Below are positions 30,712 through 40,277 of a stretch of 45,534 bases of DNA, piece after piece; position 1 is the first letter of the stretch; every line of letters starts with the position of its first letter. Position numbers and translations under genes: made by a program. A model generated the notes under the pieces. That model saw only the letters and a list, made by a program, of their open reading frames with translations. It ran no database searches and was not told where the DNA came from. Origin of the DNA: Actinomycetes bacterium. GTDB taxonomy: Bacteria; Actinomycetota; Acidimicrobiia; Acidimicrobiales; RAAP-2. The stretch is from contig JAJZEN010000104.1 in the NCBI GenBank assembly GCA_021828545.1, positions 313 to 45,846 of the forward strand, in the 5' to 3' direction.

Positions 30712-33123
30712 TTACAGGTTTTCGTCGTAGTCCTCCGGTGCGATGAGCACCTTGCGGGCCTTGGAACCATCACCGGGTCCCACAACTCCCTCGATTTCGA
30801 GTTGATCCATGAGGCGCCCGGCGCGGGCGAAGCCGACGCGCAACTTGCGCTGGAGCATCGAGGTCGAGCCTGATTGATTACGAATCACGATCTCGCGCGC
30901 CTGGCGCAGAATTTCATCGTCGTCATCACCGCCGGTACCCGACGAGCCGTCCGATCGGCCCACGGGCACGTCCAGGGCCACCACCGTCTCGCGCTGCCCT
31001 CCTTGGGCCCGCCAGAATTCCACCACACGCCGCACCTCTTCCTCGGACACCCACGGCGACTGCAGGCGTCGAGCGATGTTGCTCGACGCGGTCACCAAGA
31101 GCATGTCCCCCTTGCCAATAAGGCGCTCGGCTCCCGCCTGGTCAAGAATCACCCGACTATCGGCCAACGACGAGACGGCGAAGGCCATTCGAGAGGGGAC
31201 GTTCGCCTTGATTACACCCGTGATGACGTCGACGCTGGGCCGTTGGGTGGCGAGAACCAAGTGAATTCCCACCGCGCGCGCCATCTGGGCGATACGTACG
31301 ACGGATTCTTCCACGTCGCGCGCGGCCACCATCATCAGGTCGTTGAGCTCGTCGACCACAATGACCACGTAGGGAAGCACCTCGGGCTGTCGACGAACGA
31401 CGCCCGACGCCAGGGACGTCGAGTGCTCGAAGACGTCACCCACCATCTCTTCGGCACTCTCCTCGAGGGCCACGTCGCCCCGCGCCAGCATCTGTTGGTA
31501 ACTCGTAATGTCGCGGGCCCCACTCTCGGCCAGGATGTCGTAGCGCCGCTCCATTTCCTTCACGGCCCACGCCAGGGCCCCCGCCGCCTTCTTCGGGTCC
31601 ACCACCACCGGGGCGAGCAGGTGGGGCAAGTCGTTGTACTGACCCATCTCCACGCGTTTCGGGTCGACGAGGAGCAACTTCAGCTGTTCGGGCGTCGCGC
31701 GCATGACCAGCGACGTGATGAGGGAGTTAATGCACGAACTCTTTCCGGCCCCCGTCGCGCCCGAGATGAGCACGTGGGGCATCTCACCCAGATTCACCAC
31801 CACTGTCTTGCCCGAGATGTCGCGTCCGATGGGCACGTCCAGGGGGTGCGTCGCCGCCACCGCCTCATCCGAGGCCAAAAGATCGCCCAGCGCCACCAGG
31901 GCCCGCTGTCGATTCGGCACCTCCACCCCAATGGCCGAACGGCCGGGAATCGGCGCGAGAATACGCACATCGGGACTCGCCATGGCGTAGGCGATGTCCT
32001 TGTTCAGCGAGGTGACGCGCGACACTTTCACGCCGGGACCGAGTTCGAGCTCGAAACGCGTCACGGTCGGTCCCATCGTGAAACCGACCAACGTCGTCTC
32101 CACGCCGTGGGCCGCCAGCGCGTCGACCAACTCCGCGCCGGCGGCGGCAATTGCGTCGCGATCTTGTCGCTGTTCGCGCGTGCGACCGAGCAACGACATG
32201 GGAGGGAGATCCCAGTGCGAATCACCGATCGCTAGGGGTGGCGACGCCACCGTCGGAGCAGTCGGCGCGAGCATCTCACCGTCGGACGCGGACGTCTCCT
32301 CGTCGGAGTCGACGTACTCCTCGGCGTACTCATCGAAGCCCACCGCGACTGGCGCAGCGGCACCGGACTCGAGCGGCTCAGGGCGGCCATCGCTCTTTCG
32401 ACGTTGTCGCGGCGCAGGTACGATCTCCTCCCCCGATTCCCCGTCCTCGTACCGCGCCTCGGTAGCCTCATGGTCGAACGACGTGGAGGGCCGCGCGCCC
32501 CACCACGAAACCAGGTGGCGAGCGAGATAGGCGAGTAGTGATCCCGCGGCGCGCACCAACGTCACCAAACCCACCGACGTGCCGATCATCAGGGCGATGA
32601 TGAGAATCGCCAGGAGCGCCGCGACCGTGCCGCCTTCACCGATCACTTTCGCGAGTTCCCCACCTGTCACGACACCCAGCCAGCCACCGGCGCGACCTAA
32701 CTGCGCCGACGTGTCGTGAATACTCGGTCGACCGCCAGCGATGTCTCCTAATCCCGAAACGCTGATCAGAGCGAGGGACATACCCCACACGAATCGAACA
32801 CGCTCGACGTCGACGCGGCCCATCACGAGAATCAGACCCAGCCCAATGAGAAGCGCGGGGATGGCGATGCGCCCCACGCCCACCCCCACCTTCAGCCCCG
32901 TGGACACCGCTCGGCCGACGGGCCCGAGTGCATCGATCTCGGCCAGGAGGATCAAGAGACCGGCGAGGATCATCAGTACGATCCAGATATCGCGTTGGTG
33001 GCGCGCCCAAATCGTCTGGCGAGCCTCGCGGGCGCGCGACGCCGCGGGTCCCCGCGCGGCACCCTTCGCCGACCCGCGTGCGGACCGTTTGGCGGGCGTG
33101 GAACTGCGACGAGACGAAGCCAT
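30712..33123 (-). CDS. ftsK: DNA translocase FtsK/SpoIIIE
   Basis: An 803-residue chromosome translocase at the division septum. It has an N-terminal basic segment, four hydrophobic helices at about residues 45-210, an acidic linker, then the RecA-like motor with Walker A GATGAGKSS and Walker B VVDELNDLMM. It ends with a winged-helix gamma domain (SMLQRKLRVGFARAGRLMD) that reads polar KOPS-type sequences. I chose ATG 33123 because GGTGG stands just before it and the longer frame to 33198 would overlap the divergent gene. It is the first gene of the leftward run that continues to dapE. Confidence 0.95.
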   Translation of the reverse strand: MASSRRSSTPAKRSARGSAKGAARGPAASRAREARQTIWARHQRDIWIVLMILAGLLILLAEIDALGPVGRAVSTGLKVGVGVGRIAIPALLIGLGLILVMGRVDVERVRFVWGMSLALISVSGLGDIAGGRPSIHDTSAQLGRAGGWLGVVTGGELAKVIGEGGTVAALLAILIIALMIGTSVGLVTLVRAAGSLLAYLARHLVSWWGARPSTSFDHEATEARYEDGESGEEIVPAPRQRRKSDGRPEPLESGAAAPVAVGFDEYAEEYVDSDEETSASDGEMLAPTAPTVASPPLAIGDSHWDLPPMSLLGRTREQRQDRDAIAAAGAELVDALAAHGVETTLVGFTMGPTVTRFELELGPGVKVSRVTSLNKDIAYAMASPDVRILAPIPGRSAIGVEVPNRQRALVALGDLLASDEAVAATHPLDVPIGRDISGKTVVVNLGEMPHVLISGATGAGKSSCINSLITSLVMRATPEQLKLLLVDPKRVEMGQYNDLPHLLAPVVVDPKKAAGALAWAVKEMERRYDILAESGARDITSYQQMLARGDVALEESAEEMVGDVFEHSTSLASGVVRRQPEVLPYVVIVVDELNDLMMVAARDVEESVVRIAQMARAVGIHLVLATQRPSVDVITGVIKANVPSRMAFAVSSLADSRVILDQAGAERLIGKGDMLLVTASSNIARRLQSPWVSEEEVRRVVEFWRAQGGQRETVVALDVPVGRSDGSSGTGGDDDDEILRQAREIVIRNQSGSTSMLQRKLRVGFARAGRLMDQLEIEGVVGPGDGSKARKVLIAPEDYDENL

Positions 33124-33183
33124 TACCACCCAAGTTACCGAACCAGCATTCGCGGGGGTGCCACCTACGCATAATGTGGGGCA

Positions 33184-33954
33184 ATGCAACTCGCTCAAAA
33201 CCCCAACTCCCTCGACCTCGCCGCGAGATTGGGAGTCCTGGCCCGTAGCTGTTCAGTCGTAACGCAACGTCGTGTGTCCCCTTCGCTCATCGAGGTGGTC
33301 CTGGGAGGGGACGCCGTCGCTCTCGCGGGCGTGCCCGGCAACGACGTCATGGTTCTCGTCGAGGGTGCGCGCGGTGAGCGGCTGCGCCGACGCTACAGCG
33401 TTCGCGACGTGGACGTCGACAACGACACGCTGACCCTGTGGATTTCCACCACCCACGACGGACCGGCCGCACGTTTCCTCACGGCCCTCGCCGCGGACGA
33501 CGTCCTTGACGTTGTGGGGCCCCGCGGCAAGATTCCCCTCGACCCCGTTGCGGACTGGCATCTCTTCGTGGGTGACGTGTCGGCCCTCGGCGCCTTCTAC
33601 CGGATGGCCGAGGCCATCGAGACTCCCGGACGCGCCATCTTTATCGTGGAGATCGACGATGGCGCTGACGCACTCACCACGCCCTTCGACGACGCCCTGG
33701 GCGTCACGGCGATCTTCGTCGACCGCCACGGGCGTGCTCACGACGATCCCGCCGGTCTCCTCAGCGGCCTCGCGGCGTTCACGCTCCCGCCCGACGAAGG
33801 ACACGCGTACCTCTTCGGTGAGTTTCACGTGAGCCGTGCCGTTCGACTCGCGCTCCAGGATCGGGGGCTCCGGACCGATCAGATCAGTCTCAAGGCCTTC
33901 TACCGACTCGGTCGGGCTAACGGCGCCAACGGGGAGCCGGAGAAGGAGTCCTAG
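33184..33954 (+). CDS. Siderophore-interacting FAD flavoprotein
   Basis: A 256-residue protein of the ViuB / SIP family, which reduces ferric siderophores with NAD(P)H or ferredoxin. The FAD motif RRRYSVR is near residue 75, the nucleotide-binding region starts LFVGDVSALGAFYRMAE near 128, and the conserved C-terminal FGEFHVSRAVR and FYRLGRAN regions are present. No siderophore genes are nearby. It diverges from ftsK; CATAAT at 33170-33175 is a plausible -10 and would give a nearly leaderless message. Its TAG stop interlocks with the rnj stop in one CTAG. Confidence 0.85.
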   Translation: MQLAQNPNSLDLAARLGVLARSCSVVTQRRVSPSLIEVVLGGDAVALAGVPGNDVMVLVEGARGERLRRRYSVRDVDVDNDTLTLWISTTHDGPAARFLTALAADDVLDVVGPRGKIPLDPVADWHLFVGDVSALGAFYRMAEAIETPGRAIFIVEIDDGADALTTPFDDALGVTAIFVDRHGRAHDDPAGLLSGLAAFTLPPDEGHAYLFGEFHVSRAVRLALQDRGLRTDQISLKAFYRLGRANGANGEPEKES

Positions 33955-35612
33955 GCCACGACGATCGCGACGAGCAGCACCGGCTGACGACGATACTTCT
34001 GACCGAGGAGCCGTCCAGCGGCGCGTTGCGCCACCTTCGTCAACGACTCGTCGTCGCGATTGCCATCGGCGAGCGCCGTCGTGATCGCATCGCGCACGGT
34101 AGCGGTCACCGCGTCCACCACGCCGCGATCTTGTTCACCTTCGAACCACCCTCGCGTCACCGCCCGCACGGGTTGAGAGATCACGCCCCGCGTCACGTCC
34201 ACGCCGGCCGTGATCTGGACGACGCCATATTCCGCCAACATCCGACGCTCTTCGAGCGGCCGCTCATCGAGATCGCCCGCGGTGCCGTCGATGTAGTGGA
34301 AACCCGCCGGCACCTGACCCGCTCGCTTGATGCCGTCGCGAGTTACGTCGATCTGATCCCCGTCCTCGCAAATCAAGATGCGTTCGTCACCGAGGCCCAT
34401 ACTGGCCGCCAGGTCAGCGTGGTGGCGCAGGTGGCGATATTCACCGTGGACCGGCACGAAATTCTTCGGGCGCAGTAACTGATGAAACGTGCGCAATTCA
34501 CCCTGACGAGCGTGGCCCGATGCGTGCACTGGTTCGTGTTCCGAATGAATCACTTCGGTACCGGCGCGGTGTAAGTCGTCAATGACCCGACCCACGGACC
34601 ATTCGTTCCCGGGTATCGGGTGCGAGGAGAGAATGATGGTGTCGTCTTGCCCCACCGAGAAGTTACGGGCGTCACCACGCGAGAGCTTGGACAGCGCGGC
34701 GAGGGGCTCGCCCTGGCTCCCGGTGCAGATCACGCAGATCTCCCCGGGCTCGTAACGGTCCACGTTCTCGATATCCACGAAGTCCGCCGCGTCGACGTGC
34801 AGGAGATTGAGTTTGCGCGCCAACTTGACGTTGGACTCCATCGACCGTCCCATCAGGGCGATCTTACGATTCTGTTCGAGGGCCACGTCGATAATCTGCT
34901 GCACGCGATGTATGTGGCTGGCGAAGCACGCCACCACCAGGCGACGATGAGGGCGTTCTAAGAAGAGACGGCGCAGGGCGCCACCCACCGAGCGCTCCGA
35001 GGCCGTGAACCCCGGTTCCTCGGCGTTGGTCGAGTCGCACAACAACAGAGTCACGCCTTCGTCGCCCAGTGCCGCGAGACGCGCGATATCCGTGCGGCGA
35101 TTATCGATCGGCGTGAGGTCGAGCTTGAAGTCACCCGAGTGCACGACAAGACCCACCTTCGTCGTGAACGCGAGGGCGTGGGCACTGGGAACCGAGTGGG
35201 TCACCGGAATGAATTCGACCTCGAATGGCCCGATGCGTCGACGTTCTCCGTCGGACACCTCGATGAACGTCAGGTCGTGGGCCACCTTGGCCTCGGTGAG
35301 GCGATGGCGCGCGAAACCCAGGGTCAACGCCGAACCGTAGATCGGGACGTTAACGTCCTTCACGAGGTAGCGCAACGCTCCGGTGTGATCCTCGTGCCCG
35401 TGAGTCAAGACGATGGCGTCCACGCGGTCGCGTCGTTCGATCAACCATCGAAAGTCGGGCAGGATCAGGTCCACGCCGTACATGGTGGGCTCGGGGAACA
35501 TCAGTCCCGCGTCGACCACCACGATGCGCCCGTCTTGTTCGAGCGCCGCACAGTTTCGACCAATTTCTCCCAGACCCCCGAGAAAGGTGATCCGCACGTT
35601 GTCCTTAGCCAC
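33951..35612 (-). CDS. rnj: Ribonuclease J
   Basis: A 553-residue metallo-beta-lactamase / beta-CASP ribonuclease with 5'-3' exonuclease and endonuclease activity. The metal motif HGHEDH is at residues 71-76, HSGDFK and CDSTN mark later lactamase motifs, and GSQGEP and HASGHARQGEL the beta-CASP motifs. I chose GTG 35612 (MAKDNVRITFLGGLGEIG), which matches family N-termini, over a frame extension to 35669. It overlaps the dapA end by eight bases. With pnp in the same region, two RNA-decay enzymes are clustered. Confidence 0.94.
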   Translation of the reverse strand: MAKDNVRITFLGGLGEIGRNCAALEQDGRIVVVDAGLMFPEPTMYGVDLILPDFRWLIERRDRVDAIVLTHGHEDHTGALRYLVKDVNVPIYGSALTLGFARHRLTEAKVAHDLTFIEVSDGERRRIGPFEVEFIPVTHSVPSAHALAFTTKVGLVVHSGDFKLDLTPIDNRRTDIARLAALGDEGVTLLLCDSTNAEEPGFTASERSVGGALRRLFLERPHRRLVVACFASHIHRVQQIIDVALEQNRKIALMGRSMESNVKLARKLNLLHVDAADFVDIENVDRYEPGEICVICTGSQGEPLAALSKLSRGDARNFSVGQDDTIILSSHPIPGNEWSVGRVIDDLHRAGTEVIHSEHEPVHASGHARQGELRTFHQLLRPKNFVPVHGEYRHLRHHADLAASMGLGDERILICEDGDQIDVTRDGIKRAGQVPAGFHYIDGTAGDLDERPLEERRMLAEYGVVQITAGVDVTRGVISQPVRAVTRGWFEGEQDRGVVDAVTATVRDAITTALADGNRDDESLTKVAQRAAGRLLGQKYRRQPVLLVAIVVA

Positions 35613-36501
35613 GGGTCGCCACCAGAGCTGAGACGACCTCGTGCGCCGACTGGTCGAGGACATCGTCACTCAGGCCCAGGGGTAGTCGGCACTGGCCGAC
35701 CGCGAAACCCAGTGACCGCATGGCGGCCTTGGCGGGCAGGGGGTTAGGGTACATGTCACTCGTTTCGAACATACAACTCGGCGCGACGCGCGCGTTCAGT
35801 GCTCTCGCCGCGGTCCAGTCACCCGCGTGAGCGCTGCGGATCAATGCCGCAAACTCCGGTGCGGCCCAGTGAGCGGCCACCGACACCAAGCCCACCGCTC
35901 CAACCGCGAGAAAAGCTAGGATGAGCGCGTCATCGCCACTGTACAGGTCGAGGGACTCACCCAGTGCCGACTTGGTCGCCGCGGCCGCGACGATGTCGGC
36001 CGACGCGTCCTTGAGCGCGACGATATTTCCGTGGGCGCGCACCAGGTCGATGGTGGTCGACGAGGCTATCTTTCGCCCGGTCCGCACTGGAATGTCGTAC
36101 AACATCACCGGTAGACGAGTCGACTCGGCGACGGCGCTGAAGTGAGCCGCGATACCACGTTGACTGGGTCGCGCGTACGCCGGCGTGGTCGCCAGGACTC
36201 CGGCCACGCCGGTCGCGGCCACTCGCGACGTCAGCGCCACCGAGCGCGCCGTGTCCGACGACGTTGTTCCGGCTAGGACGGGAACGCTCACCGCGTCGGC
36301 GACCGCTGCGAACAACGTCATCCTCTCTTCGTCGCTGAGCGACGACCCTTCGCCGGTGGATCCGCCCACCACGAGAGCATCGCTCCCCTGGTCGACGAGG
36401 AAGCGTGCCAGATCGCCGGCCACGTCAAGATCGAGAGCGCCCGCCGCGTCAAATGGTGTGACCATTGCGGTGAGTAATTGTCCAAAACGCGGCGCGACCA
36501 T
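35605..36501 (-). CDS. dapA: 4-hydroxy-tetrahydrodipicolinate synthase DapA
   Basis: A 298-residue TIM-barrel aldolase that condenses pyruvate with aspartate semialdehyde, the first step towards diaminopimelate. The Schiff-base lysine is Lys164 (VALKDAS), the active-site Tyr is Tyr135 (MLYDIPVRTG), and GSTGEGSSL near residue 47 binds substrate. ATG 36501 is the only reasonable start. It follows dapB by 40 bases and overlaps rnj. Confidence 0.95.
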   Translation of the reverse strand: MVAPRFGQLLTAMVTPFDAAGALDLDVAGDLARFLVDQGSDALVVGGSTGEGSSLSDEERMTLFAAVADAVSVPVLAGTTSSDTARSVALTSRVAATGVAGVLATTPAYARPSQRGIAAHFSAVAESTRLPVMLYDIPVRTGRKIASSTTIDLVRAHGNIVALKDASADIVAAAATKSALGESLDLYSGDDALILAFLAVGAVGLVSVAAHWAAPEFAALIRSAHAGDWTAARALNARVAPSCMFETSDMYPNPLPAKAAMRSLGFAVGQCRLPLGLSDDVLDQSAHEVVSALVATRG

Positions 36502-36541
36502 CTAACGAAGTTACCAGTGGGGCCGCGACCCCCGAAGCGCC

Positions 36542-37315
36542 TCAGGCGATGAGGTCGTCGATTCCCCAAGTGAAACCCGGCGTTGAATCCGCGTGACGCA
36601 CCGCGATCGCCACGCCCTGGACGAAACTCACTCGGTCGTAGGAGTCGTGGCGAATGGTGAGACCTTCCCCCGGTCCCCCGAAAAGGATCTCCTGATGCGC
36701 GACGAGCCCCGGGAGTCGCACGGAGTGGATACGTACTCCGCCGCCGGCGTCAGCGCCGCGCGCACCCGCCAGAGTGTCACGCCGGGTTGGTTCCACGGGC
36801 GGGGTTCGACCGGCCCGCGCGCGAGCCTCGACGATCGCCTCGGCCGCGCTGAGTGATGTCCCCGACGGCGCGTCGACTTTACGATCGTGGTGTAGTTCGA
36901 TGATCTCCACGCGATCGAAGTAGGGCGCGGCCATGGCGGCGAAACGCTCACTTAAGACGGCGCCCAGAGAAAAGTTTGAGGCCATGACGATTCCCGTGGA
37001 CATCGCGGCGTCGTCCACGATGGCGCGCTGGGACTCGCTCAGACCCGTGGTCCCGATCACCAGACCACGACGGTGCTCCGCGCACCACTGCGCACTCTGC
37101 GCGACCGAACTGGGTTGAGAGAAATCGACCACGACGTCGATGTCCGTCGGATCAGCCATCGCGAGACCGACCACGTAGTTCGCGCCGAACAAGTACTGCG
37201 GCTCGTGGACGTCCACGAGAGTGCTGACGACCAAACCATCGATCGAATTAAGATTCTCAGCCAACGCCTGGCCCATGCGGCCCGCGCCACCGACGATGGC
37301 GATTCTTTTCATCAT
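36542..37315 (-). CDS. dapB: 4-hydroxy-tetrahydrodipicolinate reductase DapB
   Basis: A 257-residue NAD(P)H-dependent reductase, the second step of the diaminopimelate pathway. The N-terminal dinucleotide site is VGGAGRMGQ, the middle motif VIGTTGLSE, and the catalytic ELHHDRKVDAPSGT near residue 147 holds the His pair and Lys. Two adjacent ATG codons (37315, 37312) follow GTAGGGTGAC; either can serve. It is separated from pnp by a strong hairpin, so it probably has its own promoter or relies on read-through. Confidence 0.95.
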   Translation of the reverse strand: MMKRIAIVGGAGRMGQALAENLNSIDGLVVSTLVDVHEPQYLFGANYVVGLAMADPTDIDVVVDFSQPSSVAQSAQWCAEHRRGLVIGTTGLSESQRAIVDDAAMSTGIVMASNFSLGAVLSERFAAMAAPYFDRVEIIELHHDRKVDAPSGTSLSAAEAIVEARARAGRTPPVEPTRRDTLAGARGADAGGGVRIHSVRLPGLVAHQEILFGGPGEGLTIRHDSYDRVSFVQGVAIAVRHADSTPGFTWGIDDLIA

Positions 37316-37361
37316 GTCACCCTACCGAAACTCTCGGAGGGTTTCGACGACGAGAACGAGA

Positions 37362-37408
37362 ACGAGGTCCCGCTCCGGCGTCGCGGGGACGGCGGAGCGG
37401 GACCTCGT
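37362..37408 (-). terminator. Strong hairpin directly after pnp
   Basis: Bases 37362-37377 and 37393-37408 form a perfect 16-bp stem (core GGTCCCGCTCC / GGAGCGGGACC) with a 15-base loop, beginning eight bases beyond the pnp stop on the minus strand. The following bases, TTCTCGTTCTCG, are T-rich but interrupted. It probably ends or limits transcription from pnp into dapB. Confidence 0.75.
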
Positions 37409-37416
37409 CGCGGTCC

Positions 37417-39885
37417 TTAGCGGCGACGAGGACGAGGTCCGCGACGGTTCCCACCGTCGCCGTCGGAGAATGACGGACCACCGGGACCGAGGTCGCCGAT
37501 CTCGTCGGTCAGTTCAGCCTCGAAGGCTGCTTCAAAACTCGACGTCGGTGACGTCGGTGACGTCGGGCGCGCACTGCGCTCGCCCCGGTCCGGACGATCG
37601 CGACGCTCCGAGCGTTCGCCACGCTCACGTCCACCGCGCTCTCCGCGCTCTCCGCGGTCGAAGCGCTCTCGCGGCGCATCATCTGCGACCATGTCGGCGT
37701 ACTCTCCGGCCAAGGACAGCGAGACTTTCCCCTGCGGATCGATGTCGTCGACCTTGACCTCAATCGACTGTCCCAGTTCGACGACGTCTTCCACCTGGCC
37801 GATGCGCTTGCCACCATTAAGTGGCGACATCTTGGAGATATGTAGCAATCCGTCGCGACCCGGCAGGATGCTGACGAAGGCGCCGAATTTCGCGATGTTC
37901 ACGACACGACCCTGATAAACCGCCCCGACATCAGCGGTCGGCGGGTCGAGAATGAGCGAGATGCGACGTTTGGCTTCCTCGACCGCTCGGCCGTCTTTGG
38001 CCCCGATGGTGACCGTGCCCACGACCCCGTCGTCGTCGACGGTGATGTCTGCGCCCGTCTCTTGCTGGAGAGTGTTGATGACCTTGCCCTTGGGCCCGAT
38101 GACCTCACCGATCTTGTCGATGGGAATCTCGAGCGAGACAATCTTGGGAGCGACCGCCGCCACTTCGGGACGCGGTTCGGCGATCGTTGACGTGATGACG
38201 TCGAGAATCTGCAAACGCGCTTCCTTCGCCTGGTGCAAGGCCTTAGCCAAGACGTCGGCGGGGAGACCATCTATTTTAGTGTCGAGTTGAAGTGCGGTCA
38301 CGGCGTCGGCGGTTCCGGCCACTTTGAAGTCCATATCGCCGAAGGCGTCCTCCGCCCCCAGGATGTCGGTCAGCGTCGAATACACACCGTCCTCGTAGAC
38401 CAATCCCATCGCGATGCCCGCGACGGGCGCTTTGATCGGCACACCCGCGGCCATTAACGACAACGTCGAGCCACAAACCGACGCCATCGACGTCGAACCG
38501 TTGGACTGCAGTACGTCGGAAACGACGCGCAAAGTGTAGGAGAACTCCTGCTCACTCGGTAAGACCGGGACGAGCGCGCGCTCGGCGAGCATGCCGTGAC
38601 CGACTTCGCGGCGCTTAGGTGCCCCGACACGGCCGGTTTCGCCGACGGAGTAGGGAGGGAAGTTGTAGTGGTGCATGTAGCGACGGAACTCGTCGGGGGT
38701 GATCGAGTCGATCTGCTGCTTCATGCGCGGCATCCCCAACGTGGTGACATTGACGACCTGAGTCTCGCCGCGCTGGAAGAGCGCCGACCCGTGGGTCATG
38801 GGAAAGAGGTCCACCTGAGCGCTCAGGGGGCGAATTTCCGACGACGAGCGTCCGTCGATTCGGATGCCCTCGGCAGTGATGCGCTTACGCACGATCTTCT
38901 TAGTGAGCGACTTCACCGCCGCCTTGACCTCGCTAAGTCGATCGGCGAATTCCGGCAACTGTTCGATGATGGTCTTGGTGGCCTGGTCCAACGCCGCATT
39001 ACGGGCGGTCTTGGTGGTGAGCTTGTTGGCGTCGTTCAGCGACGCTTCGCCCACTTCACTCACTCGCGCCAACACGTCGTCTTGGTAGTCGAGGTAAGTC
39101 TTGTACTCAATGGTGGCGATGGGGCCGCGCGCCGCGACGAAGTCGCGCACCAGTTGACGCTGCAGGTTGATTGACTCACGAATCCACAACTTGGACGCTT
39201 CGAGTCCCGCCGCGAGCACTTCCTCAGATACCTTGGGTGCTCCGTCGGCGTACTTTACGAAGGAACCCTCGGTGCCCCCGGCTTCGACCATCATGATGGC
39301 GATGTCAGATTCGACCGATTCCTCGAGCGCGCGGCCCGCGACGACGAGTTCGAAGGTGGCTTGGTCGCCTTCGGCGAAGGTGGGGTGCGGAACCCACTCG
39401 CCGTCGGTGGTGAAGGCCATGCGCACCGCACCGATGGGCCCGTCGAAGGGAATACCCGAAATCATCAGCGCAGCCGAAGCGGCGTTGATGGCCAGAATGT
39501 CATGGGGATTCTCCTGGTCGGCACTAAAGACGGTGCCAACAACTTGGACCTCGTTACGAAAACCCTTGGGGAACGACGGACGCAGAGGTCGGTCGATGAG
39601 GCGGCAAATCAGTACCGCCTGGTCCGAGATCTTCCCCTCACGGCGGAAGAACGAGCCGGGGATTTTGCCCGCTGCGTAGGCCCGCTCCTCGATGTCGACC
39701 GTCAGGGGGAAGAAGTCGATACCCTCGCGCGCGGTACGGGCGGCGGCGACGGTGGCGAGCAGAATCGTGTCACCGATTTGGGCGACGACCGCGCCGTCGG
39801 CGAGTTGGGCGAGACGACCGGCTTCAAAACTCATGGTTTTGTCCGTGCCCGTGATGGGACCACTTACGCGAATTGCGTCAGTCAT
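37417..39885 (-). CDS. pnp: Polyribonucleotide nucleotidyltransferase (PNPase)
   Basis: An 822-residue phosphorolytic 3'-5' exoribonuclease. It has two RNase PH domains with a helical linker, a KH domain (IDKIGEVIGPKGKVINTLQ) near residue 600 and an S1 domain (GAVYQGRVVNIAKFGAFVSI) near 675. The last 85 residues are low-complexity: acidic and arginine-rich RGER repeats, then TSPTSPTS, then a basic tail, likely a disordered RNA- or protein-binding end. ATG 39885 follows AAGGAGC. It lies downstream of rpsO, as in many bacteria. Confidence 0.97.
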   Translation of the reverse strand: MTDAIRVSGPITGTDKTMSFEAGRLAQLADGAVVAQIGDTILLATVAAARTAREGIDFFPLTVDIEERAYAAGKIPGSFFRREGKISDQAVLICRLIDRPLRPSFPKGFRNEVQVVGTVFSADQENPHDILAINAASAALMISGIPFDGPIGAVRMAFTTDGEWVPHPTFAEGDQATFELVVAGRALEESVESDIAIMMVEAGGTEGSFVKYADGAPKVSEEVLAAGLEASKLWIRESINLQRQLVRDFVAARGPIATIEYKTYLDYQDDVLARVSEVGEASLNDANKLTTKTARNAALDQATKTIIEQLPEFADRLSEVKAAVKSLTKKIVRKRITAEGIRIDGRSSSEIRPLSAQVDLFPMTHGSALFQRGETQVVNVTTLGMPRMKQQIDSITPDEFRRYMHHYNFPPYSVGETGRVGAPKRREVGHGMLAERALVPVLPSEQEFSYTLRVVSDVLQSNGSTSMASVCGSTLSLMAAGVPIKAPVAGIAMGLVYEDGVYSTLTDILGAEDAFGDMDFKVAGTADAVTALQLDTKIDGLPADVLAKALHQAKEARLQILDVITSTIAEPRPEVAAVAPKIVSLEIPIDKIGEVIGPKGKVINTLQQETGADITVDDDGVVGTVTIGAKDGRAVEEAKRRISLILDPPTADVGAVYQGRVVNIAKFGAFVSILPGRDGLLHISKMSPLNGGKRIGQVEDVVELGQSIEVKVDDIDPQGKVSLSLAGEYADMVADDAPRERFDRGERGERGGRERGERSERRDRPDRGERSARPTSPTSPTSSFEAAFEAELTDEIGDLGPGGPSFSDGDGGNRRGPRPRRR

Positions 39886-39992
39886 GGATGTGCTCCTTAT
39901 GCGGTTGACAGCACTCCGCCCGGATCCCAGTGAGCAACCGTCGTCGTGGGCGACTGTTCTCCACTGGCCTCCGAGGACTCGGATGTGCTGGA

Positions 39993-40013
39993 CACGTCGA
40001 CGGCGCCGACGTG
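39993..40013 (-). promoter_or_regulatory. Hairpin in the rpsO-pnp spacer
   Basis: CACGTCG and CGACGTG pair over seven bases around a 7-base loop, six bases after the rpsO stop. A second small hairpin, CCGAG-GA-CTCGG, lies at 39971-39982. In E. coli the rpsO-pnp spacer holds a terminator and an RNase III site that controls pnp; a similar role here is a guess. Confidence 0.4.
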
Positions 40014-40019
40014 GACCGG

Positions 40020-40277
40020 TTAGCGACGAATGCCGAGACGACCGATCAACTCGCGATAACGCTCGACGTTGCCGCGCTGCACGTAATCGAGCAGTCGGCG
40101 ACGCTGACCAATGAGCTTCATGAGTCCGCGTCGGGTGTGGTGATCACCCTTGTGAACCTTGAGGTGCTCGGTGAGATGCGAGATCCGGTCCGTCAGAATC
40201 GCGATTTGGACTTCGGGCGAACCCGTGTCCGTTGCGTGAGCCTGATAGTCCTTAATAATCTGCTGCTTCTCAGCCAT
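40020..40277 (-). CDS. rpsO: 30S ribosomal protein S15
   Basis: An 85-residue protein of typical S15 length. It binds the central domain of 16S rRNA early in 30S assembly. The signature stretches [16 protein letters not shown] and [20 protein letters not shown] are intact. ATG 40277 has only a weak AAGG eleven bases upstream. It lies between ribF and pnp on the same strand, 83 bases after ribF. Confidence 0.97.
   Translation of the reverse strand: MAEKQQIIKDYQAHATDTGSPEVQIAILTDRISHLTEHLKVHKGDHHTRRGLMKLIGQRRRLLDYVQRGNVERYRELIGRLGIRR

Noticed and set aside
30874-32235. 453-codon plus-strand frame opposite ftsK
   Set aside because: Antisense to the conserved FtsK motor, with a His/Arg-rich composition and no recognisable domain.
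37326-37346. CGAAAC / GTTTCG hairpin upstream of dapB as a riboswitch
   Set aside because: A six-base stem with a nine-base loop has no resemblance to the lysine riboswitch and the leader is too short.
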